Shown: piece after piece, positions 50,601 through 64,000 of the stretch
How the letters are laid out: each line of letters starts with the position of its first letter
Position numbering within the stretch: position 1 is the stretch's first letter
NCBI RefSeq assembly: GCF_045679555.1
Contig: NC_092090.1
Coordinates: 26,137,038 to 26,201,037, forward strand
DNA length: 64,000 bases
Direction: 5' to 3'
Source of the DNA: Salvelinus alpinus
Taxonomy: Eukaryota; Chordata; Actinopteri; Salmoniformes; Salmonidae
Made by a program: the position numbers and the translations under genes
The notes under the pieces: generated by a model
Told to the model about the DNA's origin: nothing
The model's input: only the letters and a program-made list of their open reading frames with translations
Databases searched by the model: none

Positions 50601-51435
50601 TGTAGTGGTTATGTGTCTTATTGGCTGTAGTGGTTATGTGTCTTATTGGCTGTAGTGGTTATGTGCCTTATTGGCTGTAGTGGTTATGTGTCTTATTGGC
50701 TGTAGTGGTTATGTGTCTTATTGGCTGTAGTGGTTATGTGTCTTATTGGCTGTAGTGGTTATGTGTCTTATTGGCTGTAGTGGTTATGTGTCTTATTGGC
50801 TGTAGTGGTTATGTGTCTTACTGGCTGTAGTGGTTATGTGCCTTATTGGCTGTAGTGGTTATGTGTCTTATTGGCTGTAGTGGTTATGTGTCTTATTGGC
50901 TGTAGTGGTTATGTGTCTTATTGGCTGTAGTGGTTATGTGTCTTATTGGCTGTAGTGGTTATGTGTCTTATTGGCTGTAGTGGTTATGTGTCTTATTGGC
51001 TGTAGTGGTTATGTGTCTTATTGGCTGTCGTGGTTATGTGTCTTACTGGCTGTAGTGGTTATGTGTCTTATTGGCTGTAGTGGTTATGTGTCTTATTGGC
51101 TGTAGTGGTTATGTGTCTTATTGGCTGTAGTGGTTATGTGTCTTATTGGCTGTAATGGTTATGTGTCTTACTGGCTGTAGTGGTTATGTGTCTTATTGGC
51201 TGTAGTGGTTATGTGTCTTACTGGCTGTAGTGGTTATGTGTCTTATTGGCTGTAGTGGTTATGTGTCTTATTGGCTGTAGTGGTTATGTGTCTTATTGGC
51301 TGTAGTGGTTATGTGTCTCATTGGCTGTAGTGGTTATGTGTCTCATTGGCTGTAGTGGTTATGTGTCTCATTGGCTGTAGTGGTTATGTGTCTCATTGGC
51401 TGTAGTGGTTATGTGTCTCATTGGCTGTAGTGGTA
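50601..51435. repeat. 25-bp minisatellite, about 33 copies
   Basis: Unit TGTAGTGGTTATGTGTCTTA plus TTGGC, period exactly 25. Very uniform: variants are CTTACTGGC (several), GTGCC (two), GTCG and AATGG (one each). A block of CTCATTGGC copies is clustered at the right end (51317-51430), which points to local spread of one variant. Confidence 0.97.
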
Positions 51436-51622
51436 ATGATAACATGGTTAATAATATGTTCCTCTCTATCATCACCAGTAGATATTGGCAGAAGTAGTAA
51501 TTGAAGTGGGAATGTCATTACCATGCCCGTTGTGTAGTGGAGGGATTTTGCAGGACAGACATAGACAGACAGAGGCCCAGGCTGTGATGTGGCCCTAGCC
51601 TGGCCGCCTAGCCAAAGAATGC
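51436..51622. other. Gene-free spacer
   Basis: Unique sequence between the 25-bp array and MITE copy D. Confidence 0.5.
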
Positions 51623-51731
51623 GTCCCAAATGGCACTCTATTTACTATGTAGTGCCCTACTTTGACCTGGGTCCATATGGCTCTGGTCTAAAGTAGTGCA
51701 CTACATATGGAATAGGGTGCCATTTGGGACA
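51623..51731. mobile_element. Palindromic MITE-like repeat, copy D
   Basis: GTCCCAAATGGCACTCTATT at the left is inverted against AATAGGGTGCCATTTGGGAC at the right; AAAGTAGTGCACTAC in the middle. The best preserved of the four copies. Confidence 0.87.
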
Positions 51732-52414
51732 CCGCCAAACACTGATGTCCTCCGGAGCTCTAAATGTAAATGCTGTCTATTCTCCCAGCGTTTAATAAAC
51801 GTTCTGGAGGTTTATTAATGTGCAAATGGGTGAGAGCACCTCTCCCCTGCGCCAGGCAGCCCCAGCCCAACGGCAGAGTGAACGGCAGCACAGAGGCACA
51901 GAGCTGTTTAACAGAGATTCACAAATCAGTCCAACTGGAGCTAAGCCTGTGGCTGCCTCTCTCTCCACTGGGGAACCACTAGCAGTATTTAATTCACACA
52001 CTGTGTGTGTGGTGGTGTGTGTGTGTGTGTGTCTATATACTGTATGTGTGTGTATGATGGAGTCCATTACCCACCAGAGAGCCTTTTATGTTTACTTATT
52101 TGTACCGCTCTCAAATAAGGTTCTTCCAGTGCCACTCACCTGGTGAATGGCAGGTTGTCAGAGGGAAATTGGGTCGAGAGATGGGAGCGACATCCAGATT
52201 CTGGCATCATGCATAAAGTTCCGTCACTCACAGAGCTAGCATACAAATAGGGAAATCTCAGGATAAAGACTCCTAGGATCCAGCCATAGTAATATGAATG
52301 CAAATAGGATTAAGGGCCAGCTTTAGAGGCTGATATACAATTCACAGTGCTTATAGGAGTCTGACGGCGGAGGCTATACATTCTCAACCTATACTGGAAA
52401 TGAGGACACACTTA
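51732..52414. other. Gene-free sequence, no gene seen
   Basis: Unique DNA with a short GT patch at 52001-52030. The plus-strand frame 51820-52146 has no domain. Confidence 0.5.
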
Positions 52415-52505
52415 TACAGACAGCTTTCACGGTAGTTTTCATGCATACAGACAGCTTCCACAGTAGTTTTCATGCATACAGACAGCTTTCACGGTAGTTT
52501 TCATG
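52415..52505. repeat. 31-bp tandem repeat, three copies
   Basis: TACAGACAGCTTTCACGGTA plus GTTTTCATGCA; copies start at 52415, 52446 and 52477. Confidence 0.93.
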
Positions 52506-52518
52506 GATTTTTCTCCCC

Positions 52519-53080
52519 CACAATACGAGGTGTATTGTGATTAGCAGTAGAGATGCATCACCTTGTATTGTGATTAGCAGTAGAGATGCATCACCTCGTA
52601 TTGTGATTAGCAGTAGAGATGCATCACCTCGTATTGTGATTAGCAGTAGAGATGCATCACCCCGTATTGTGATTAGCAGTAGAGATGCATCACCCCGTAT
52701 TATGATTAGCAGTAGAGATGCATCACCTCGTATTGTGATTAGCAGTAGAGATGCATCACCCCGTATTGTGATTAGCAGTAGAGATGCATCACCCCGTATT
52801 GTGATTAGCAGTAGAGATGCATCACCTCGTATTGTGATTAGCAGTAGAGATGCATCACCCCGTATTGTGATTAGCAGTAGAGATGCATCACCCCGTATTG
52901 TGATTAGCAGTAGAGATGCATCACCCCGTATTGTGATTAGCAGTAGAGATGCATCACCCCGTATTGTGATTAGCAGTAGAGATGCATCACCTCGTATTGT
53001 GATTAGCAGTAGAGATGCATCACCCCGTATTGTGATTAGCAGTAGAGATGCATCACCCCGTATTGTGATTAGCAGTAGAG
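52519..53080. repeat. 33-bp minisatellite, about 16-17 copies, with inverted edge
   Basis: Unit GATTAGCAGTAGAGATGCAT plus CACCCCGTATTGT. Main variants are CCTCG for CCCCG, TTGTATT and TTATG. At the left edge CACAATACGAGGTG (52519-52532) is the inverse of the unit's CACCTCGTATTGTG. The 11-codon period keeps frames open on both strands for over 180 codons; not coding. Confidence 0.96.
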
Positions 53081-53512
53081 CAGCCTCTCTCATTAGTGTT
53101 CTATACCGCATCATCTTTCAGGTGTTTTCACTCAATATTAGTTTGATCTTTGTCTGGGGGAGAAATAATTGGCTTGATGTAATGTACATTTGTTTTTACA
53201 AACCCACAGGAGTGAACTACAAAGGGCAGCAACTCAAAGTTTTTTTCTCTTTTACTCGACTGATTTAACAAGCGTTTAAACTGACTGATCTCGAAAATAA
53301 TTTGTGCTTCATGCTGTGACTAGGTTCTTTCTGTTGGGGTCAAATTCTACAGCCGTGGTCTGGGCTTTTGTGTCCATAACCTCTTGCTGACTGTTGATAG
53401 CAATAAATATTATTCGACATTTGACTGCTGTTTTTCTTGTCAGAGGGAGAAAATAACAAGGTCCATTCTGCTTCATACATTTTCACTCATTACGTCTCTT
53501 TGAGCACATAAG
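53081..53512. other. Gene-free sequence, no gene seen
   Basis: Unique DNA. Confidence 0.5.
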
Positions 53513-53638
<126 letters not shown>

Positions 53639-54792
53639 CAGGGCTCTTAGCTGGTTCTCTCCAGAGCTAAGGCCTGGTTTATCTCCATCCATGAAGTTAA
53701 GAAAGCTGGCAGAGCTGTAAATTTGGACGCCCTTCGTTAGAGACCCTCCCCTGGCTGTAATTCATCTGAATCATCAGTGGTCTTTAGTTTCCTTTCAGAG
53801 GCCATAAAGTACACTGACACTGAGGAGAGGGGAGAGGGTGAGAGGTGAGGGGTGAGAGTGTGGGAGGCGAAGGGGTTAGGTTAGGGGGGAGAAAGGAGTG
53901 AGGTGAGGGAAGAGGGGTTTAGGAGGGTGAGAGGCGAGTGGAAAGGGAGACAAGGAGACGGGGTGAGGGGGGCGAGGGGACCGTCGGGGGCCTGTGCCGC
54001 GCAGGGTTAGCTGCCAGACCTAGGAATGATATACGGTGAGGCCTGTGTACCTCGCTGACACTAGACGCTAACTAGACTGCTTTACAATTGGTTTCATTTC
54101 CCCCTCGCTTTCTCCTCACTCTCTTCTCTCTCTCTCTTAGGCCTCATGTCATCCTCCAGGACAGCTTGATCTTTAGTGAGCTGCTTCCAGCAGATGAGGA
54201 TTGACATGTCAGTGAAAACAAATGGACACAGACGGGGATAGAGCTATGTGAGGAGCTGTAGAGGCCTTGCCTTTACTGTCTAACATGACCTGAGACGTAT
54301 GACAGGGTGTGAGAGGTTAAAGCACCAGTCGTATAGTATTATTACATAGAGACCCAGGAAAGATCAGCAGGGCAGTAAATCAACATATAAATCTGGATGA
54401 GAGGATTGGCCATTCTAAACTTCACAGTATTTTTCTATGAATTGGAACACTGATTGATGTTATGGTTCTCTTTCTTGTATGATAAGGTAAACCAGTCATA
54501 AAACAGTCTAGTACAGGTCAGTGTAATCTGTTTTGAAGCGGTAGCCTCGCTAACTCTTTTTATGAGGAGTTGAACATCCCCACTGGTGTAAGATCAGAGC
54601 GGGGACTATGTGTGAGTATGCAGTCTATTCTGGTCACCACAGGTCTGCCATGCCATACACTGGCATCCATGATGGCCCTGCCTCCGTCTATCTTTATTTT
54701 GGGCTGTTCGTTCCCTGGAGGAAGAACAGAGCATGCTGTCCATGAGAGGGTGGCTTGTTTGATGGGGAGACAGGGCTAGAAATAGAACTAAG
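53639..54792. other. Gene-free sequence, no gene seen
   Basis: G/A-rich at 53820-53990, otherwise unique. No exon recognised. Confidence 0.5.
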
Positions 54793-55990
54793 AGCTGGCC
54801 TGCCTGCCTGTAGTCCCATCCTACCCACCCACCTGTCTCCCTGCCTGTAGTCCCATCCTACCCACCCACCTGTCTCCCTGCCTGTAGTCCCATCCTACCC
54901 ACCAACCTGTCTCCCTGCCTGTAGTCCCATCCTACCCACCCACCTGTCTCCCTGCCTGTAGTCCCATCCTACCCACCCACCTGTCTCCCTGCCTGTAGTC
55001 CCATCCTACCCACCCACCTGTCTCCCTGCCTGTAGTCCCATCCTACCCACCCACCTGTCTCCCTGCCTGTAGTCCCATCCTACCCACCCACCTGTCTCCC
55101 TGCCTGTAGTCCCATCCTACCCACCCACCTGTCTCCCTGCCTGTAGTCCCATCCTACCCACCCACCTGTCTCCCTGCCTGTAGTCCCATCCTACCCACCC
55201 ACCTGTCTCCCTGCCTGTAGTCCCATCCTACCCACCCACCTGTCTCCCTGCCTGTAGTCCCATCCTACCCACCCACCTGTCTCCCTGCCTGTAGTCCCAT
55301 CCTACCCACCCACCTGTCTCCCTGCCTGTAGTCCCATCCTACCCACCCACCTGTCTCCCTGCCTGTAGTCCCATCCTACCCACCCACCTGTCTCCCTGCC
55401 TGTAGTCCCATCCTACCCACCCACCTGTCTCCCTGCCTGTAGTCCCATCCTACCCACCCACCTGTCTCCCTGCCTGTAGTCCCATCCTACCCACCCACCT
55501 GTCTCCCTGCCTGTAGTCCCATCCTACCCACCCACCTGTCTCCCTGCCTGTAGTCCCATCCTACCCACCCACCTGTCTCCCTGCCTGTAGTCCCATCCTA
55601 CCCACCCACCTGTCTCCCTGCCTGTAGTCCCATCCTACCCACCCACCTGTCTCCCTGCCTGTAGTCCCATCCTACCCACCCACCTGTCTCCCTGCCTGTA
55701 GTCCCATCCTACCCACCCACCTGTCTCCCTGCCTGTAGTCCCATCCTACCCACCCACCTGTCTCCCTGCCTGTAGTCCCATCCTACCCACCCACCTGTCT
55801 CCCTGCCTGTAGTCCCATCCTACCCACCAACCTGTCTGCCTGCCTGTAGTCCCATCCTACCCACCCACCTGTCTCCCTGCCTGTAGTCCCATCCTACCCA
55901 CCCACCTGTCTCCCTGCCTGTAGTCCCATCCTACCCACCCACCTGTCTCCCTGCCTGTAGTCCCATCCTACCCACCCACCTGTGTCCCTG
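54793..55990. repeat. 38-bp minisatellite, about 31 copies
   Basis: Unit CCTGCCTGTAGTCCCATCCT plus ACCCACCCACCTGTCTCC. Nearly all copies are identical; exceptions are CACCAACC (two), CTGCCTG for CTCCCTG and a diverged last copy (TGTGTCCCTGCCTCTACC). The extreme uniformity suggests recent expansion. C-rich on the plus strand. Confidence 0.97.
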
Positions 55991-59336
<3,346 letters not shown>

Positions 59337-59875
59337 CTCTCTTTTCCAGGACCAGGCCCAGGTCTGATTAGTGCCTATTAAAGATCAGAGGGGTAAGGGG
59401 GAAGTGTCCAGCTGCTCAGGGTGCTACGCTGTGTTATATTTGGAATCTTTAGACTGTCCCGCTGGTGCTCCACAACACTTTATTATGTCACAGAGTTTAT
59501 TAGAGTACTGGTGGGACAGTGTCGGATTGTATTGACGTTACTGGGGGATAAATCACTTCCTGTTTCAGGGCATGGAGGAGAGGAGCTGCATGGTCGCAGG
59601 TTTCACTTTCCAGATAAAACAGAGAGGGGCTCGCTCACTCACTTCCTCTCTTCATCTCTACTCTTTCCTCTCTTCCTCTGGTCCCACTGGTGCAGCAGGC
59701 CTAAAAATGGCTTCCTAAATGTAGCACTTGTACATAAACATTGACTACATGGAAAATGTGTGATTTGAGGGATTTGGGGGATGTTGGTCTTGGTGTTATA
59801 GCCTCAGCGATGACATTTGCTTTGTCATGTGCCAATTTCCAGTAACAGATTAAATGTATACTAATTTTGAAAAAG
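59337..59875. other. Gene-free sequence, no gene seen
   Basis: Unique DNA. Confidence 0.5.
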
Positions 59876-60055
59876 TGTTTTTTATTTTTATTTTTATTTA
59901 TTTCACCTTTATTTAACCAGGTAACCCAGTTGAGAACATGTTCTTTTTTACAACTGCGACCTGGACAAGATAAAGCAAAGCATTGCGACACAAACAACAA
60001 CACAGAGTTACACATGGAATAAACAAACATACAGTCAATAATACAATAGAAAGTC
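59876..60055. repeat. Interspersed fish repeat fragment
   Basis: Starts at a TTTTTATTTTTATTTATTTC run. Contains CACCTTTATTTAACCAGGTA, AACTGCGACCTGGACAAGAT and AACACAGAGTTACACATGGA. I recognise this text as very common in salmonid genomes. Its left part is related to the fragment at 31459-31530. Confidence 0.7.
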
Positions 60056-60878
<823 letters not shown>

Positions 60879-62640
60879 CCAGACGTGACCGACTTAACAC
60901 ACAGGCCATTCGATCCGAGGGCTGACAATGATGGCATCAAATCCACAGTATGTGGCACCACTATACCAAACCTCAATACTTTTCTTGTTGTAGGTGTTGT
61001 TATTGTAATGGAAATCTAAAAGGAGGCTCTAAAGAAGAGGATGAGGAAAACATCTCCGCAATATACACAAAATGTCTGTGATTGATTCCATCTGTATCCG
61101 TCACCATATTCCTACAGCAAAATCAAAACATTTTGCTGGTTGAATTCAAAAACACGGTGCTGAGTGCAGCGAAATAAATTGCCATCTTTGGTTTATTTGT
61201 GTGCCTTGTAAACATACCTAACAGCCACGAGGCCAGAAGACAACAGAGAAGGGATTTCAGTTACCCTTCTAAAGTCAAGCAGCAATGTAATGAGGTCTGC
61301 CAAAATGACACTCAAGTAAGCTGTAATGACTACATTGTTTTTTTCTCCCAAGTAGCTGGCACACAGAAGCTGGCGGCTCACGGAAGTCTGTGTGCTCAGA
61401 GAACTTAAGGAGTTTTGAAATTTAAAAGGAGGCTTTTTTCTTCCCGGATCCTGTGATGTTTCTCTGCCTTCTCTTTTGTGTTGAGCCTGGTAGACGATGC
61501 TATTATGTTAGAGGAAGTAATATGGTTGTGACATCCTTCACTACCTATTTGAAAATCACATTCGGCAGCTCGGCAGCCTTGTGAGTAGCAGTGCAACTCC
61601 TTTTCTTAACAAATGCACTTTTCCCTCACGTGCACTTTCAAGAAATCTTGTTAAACACAAAAGGAGCAGCAAGCAGCTTCTGTGGGACAAAAAGAAAAAC
61701 AAAAAAATGAGCGGGGGAGGTGGGGGAAAAAATCTAACTTTGAAAAATGATTCTAAACGTGCTGTATGCCAGGTAGATACACGAACGTCTACTCTTATTT
61801 AGCGTGTAGCACCTGAAACGGTGCTGTTAGTGGGCTGAAAGGCTGACCTTGAATCGTCTCCTGTCAGCATTGTGTTAGTACTCCTGCTTCCTGTCTAGGT
61901 GTGCTACCATCATGACATTGTTTATTCACTTTGATTTGTCTGATCCAGTATCGACAGAAGATCTTCCTCTCTGTACTCCCTCCCTACCGTAAATCATTCT
62001 CGTTAGCTATATGTATAGCTAGCAGATGAGCTACTTCAGTGTTATTACGTGCGAGGAGCTGCACTTGTGGTTGTTCCTATGCATGGCAGTTATTGATATG
62101 CAGCTCTAATGATGTGCAGTACCTCTGCTAGTGGCACTTAGAGAAACATTGATTAAATGTGTTTTTAAGGGTCACCAGCGCCCATTAGAATTAGCGTGCG
62201 CCCGCGAACCGCTTGTCATGCATGTCACACGGTCTCTCTCTCTTCCAGCTCTCTTCCTGTTCTCTCCATCTGGGGAGGGCTTGTCCATACTGGGCTCTGG
62301 TCCGCTCAGTGTGGCACATCAAACCCTATAAAGGGAATCATTTATGTGCCACTCCCCATTACTGAACAGCATGGAGACAGCTAATGAGGGACCACGGCAA
62401 AAGGAATATTTCCACCACTTTGCTTCTAGACAGACACTGGCACAGAAAGAAACCCATGCAGGAGTCTTCTGGGAATCATTGTTTTTTTGAGGAGGGTAAA
62501 AAGAACAAAAGCAATGTGTGATTTTCTTTCCCGCCTTCTCTCCATCTTCTTCTCTTTTTTAGCCGTTAGTGCTATACCTCAGTTACGGCAACAGCTTGAG
62601 GTGAAGACTCTGCAAAACACACACAATTTTGTTAGTGTGA
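60879..62640. other. Gene desert, no gene seen
   Basis: Unique sequence. 61140-61400 has even composition (TTGCCATCTTTGGTTTATTT, 61179-61198) and may be conserved. Short frames lack domains. Confidence 0.45.
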
Positions 62641-62654
62641 ATATATGATGATGG

Positions 62655-62858
62655 TGTGTGTCTGTGTTTGTGTGTGTGTGGGGGTGGGGGGGGGGGGTTC
62701 TCTGTGAATATATGTTTGCAGTAGATTCCCTGATCCGGGAGTGTTTTGGCAGGTGCATATGTATGACCGTGTGTGTGTGTGTGTGGGTGCACCTGCTTGC
62801 ACGTTCGTATGTACATGCGTGTGTGCGCGCTCCTGCATGTGTACGCGCATCGTCGTAA

Positions 62859-62890
<32 letters not shown>

Positions 62891-63080
62891 AGGGGGGGTT
62901 CTGTGTGAATATATGTTTGCAGTAGATCCCTGGGTCCAGGAGTGTTTTGGCAGGTGCATGTGTATGACCGTGTGTGTGTGTGTGTTGGTGCACCTGCTTG
63001 CACGTGCGTATGTACATGCGTGTGTGCGCGCTCCTGCATGTGTACGCGCATCGTCGTAAGTGTGTGTGTGTGTGCCCCCG
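62655..63080. repeat. 201-bp tandem duplication, two copies with GT-rich ends
   Basis: TGTGAATATATGTTTGCAGT at 62703 and 62904, and CGCGCATCGTCGTAAGTGTG at 62844 and 63045, both 201 bases apart. The copies differ at few positions in the unique part (for example TTCCCTGATCCGGG against TCCCTGGGTCCAGG) and at the GT/poly-G ends. Confidence 0.93.
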
Positions 63081-63109
63081 TGCGTGTGTGTATAGAGGTC
63101 TAGTGTTGC

Positions 63110-63570
63110 TGATAAAAAGGTAGCTGTGACATTTCCAATTTGCCATGCACCAGCCCACTCCATCTCCTTCCTGCTGCCTCTTACATGGTAGAGTAAGCCT
63201 CTAGGATTGACAATAATTACAGCCCGCATAAAATGAAGAGGGTAATATGAACACAGCTTTGCCATAATTGCCTTTTCATTATTTGCTAACAGTGAGCTAT
63301 TCAGTCATAAGAAAGAGATTGCATAGTAATTGGCTGACAATGGGAAGCTGGGGCTCTGTTCAGTTGCTGTGGAAATTTGTGTGTTGCTGTGAAGGTTTTT
63401 GGGGGGGATTTTTATAAAAAATCTGAAGCATTAAACTGTAATTTAAAACTACAATTTCCAGCATGAATGAAAATCTTGGTATTAACATGAGCTCCTATTT
63501 AGAGTGGAACATCCTATTAGCTGCATTAGCACTAGTTGGTAAGTTTCCATATGGGCTGCCTCTAAACCAA
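63110..63570. promoter_or_regulatory. Candidate conserved noncoding element(s)
   Basis: Long unique block with GACAATAATTACAGCCCGCA (63208-63227), CTTTGCCATAATTGCCTTTT, AAACTGTAATTTAAAACTAC and ATTAGCTGCATTAGCACTAG. Repeated TAATTA/CATAATTG cores fit a homeobox-locus enhancer. No coding frame. Inference only. Confidence 0.35.
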
Positions 63571-63735
63571 ATGGGGTTTAGACAGCTTTGTTTCTCTCTC
63601 AGTCAGTCTCATACTGAACCATACAGACAACACAACAGTTATGGTGTTTGGGAAAAGACCCTCCTGTATGTGGTGTGTGTGTGTCTGTGGGAAAACCAGA
63701 GTGATGCAATAGGCTTAAGAAACAATACACAAGCA

Positions 63736-63774
63736 CATACACACACGCACGCAAGCACACACACACACACACAC
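63736..63774. repeat. Short (CA)n
   Basis: CACACGCACGCAAGCACACA then CA to 63774. Confidence 0.9.
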
Positions 63775-64000
63775 ATTATTTCAGCATCAATCACATTCGT
63801 GTCCACTTATGATTTTAACTGGGCAGCTCTAAACTTCCTCTGTTAATATGAGCGGCACACAGCATTTAGTCTGTTCTGTTTTACCGAGGCAACATGACAA
63901 TAGATAGGCCGGTACATCCGATAATGATTTCCAAAGCAATCCATCTCCTATATTACATCAGAAAGGGTTGGCAGCGCAGCGACGGGAGACCAATGTTAAT

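Noticed and set aside
50601-51435. Possible CRISPR-like array of 25-bp repeats
   Set aside because: There are no spacers: units are head-to-tail without unique sequence between them, and the genome is vertebrate.
52470-53268. Long frames on both strands with 11-residue repeats
   Set aside because: The 33-bp period has no stop in these frames; nothing gene-like outside the array.

Overview
This is vertebrate, almost certainly salmonid fish, genomic DNA. It has one intron-containing developmental gene in a large gene-free landscape, several Tc1-type transposons of the kinds abundant in salmon and trout, a tRNA-derived SINE, short foldback (MITE-like) elements, and very long GT, CT and minisatellite arrays. 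The species cannot be decided from the sequence.

The only host protein gene I can support is the Iroquois homeobox gene irx5 (irx5a-like), on the minus strand at 21666-18781. It has three coding exons (21666-21424, 20406-20001, 19487-18781) that join in frame to a 451-residue TALE homeodomain protein. All splice sites follow GT-AG, the start has a strong context, and an ATTAAA poly(A) signal lies about 215 bases past the stop. In vertebrates irx5 sits in the IrxB cluster (irx3-irx5-irx6) inside a regulatory gene desert. That fits the roughly 42 kb to the right of the gene and 18 kb to the left, where no other host exon is visible. Several AT-rich, non-repetitive blocks with homeodomain-type TAATTA cores are flagged as candidate conserved enhancers, by inference only.

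Layout. 1-2270: dead L1/Tx1-type LINE reverse transcriptase and its 3' tail. 2272-2690: 32-bp minisatellite. 2952-4225: GT and GA simple repeats. 4282-6519: minus-strand LTR retroelement with a complete 357-bp 3' LTR, a G-rich polypurine tract, a truncated 5' LTR and a Gag-like/low-complexity frame built from in-frame 27-bp and 162-bp tandem repeats. 6.5-18.5 kb: microsatellites, two foldback elements and candidate enhancers. 18.5-21.7 kb: irx5. 21.7-31.6 kb: upstream gene desert with CT arrays. 31.6-33.05 kb: 48-bp minisatellite. 33241-34898 and 39114-40671: two decayed Tc1 copies of one family in opposite orientation, flanking a 36-bp minisatellite (37.68-38.69 kb). 40753-42334: a third Tc1 element of the Sleeping-Beauty-related salmonid type, abutting a SINE (42342-42774). 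45127-45524: internally deleted Tc1-like element. 46.5 kb: a MITE nested in another MITE. 47.1-48.3 kb: a 1.2-kb trinucleotide field. 49.2-56 kb: GT, ATT, 25-bp, 31-bp, 33-bp and 38-bp arrays. 56-64 kb: mostly unique desert with CT arrays, an interspersed repeat and a two-copy 201-bp duplication.

The long open frames in the arrays are by-products of repeat periods divisible by three and are not genes. The genes here do not form a pathway: irx5 is the functional content, and the mobile elements and arrays are the background it is embedded in. No clearly new biological system was found. The most notable structures are the repeat-built Gag-like frame, the facing Tc1 pair, the nested MITE, the unusual density of unrelated minisatellites next to a developmental regulator, and paired Iroquois-type motifs just past irx5.
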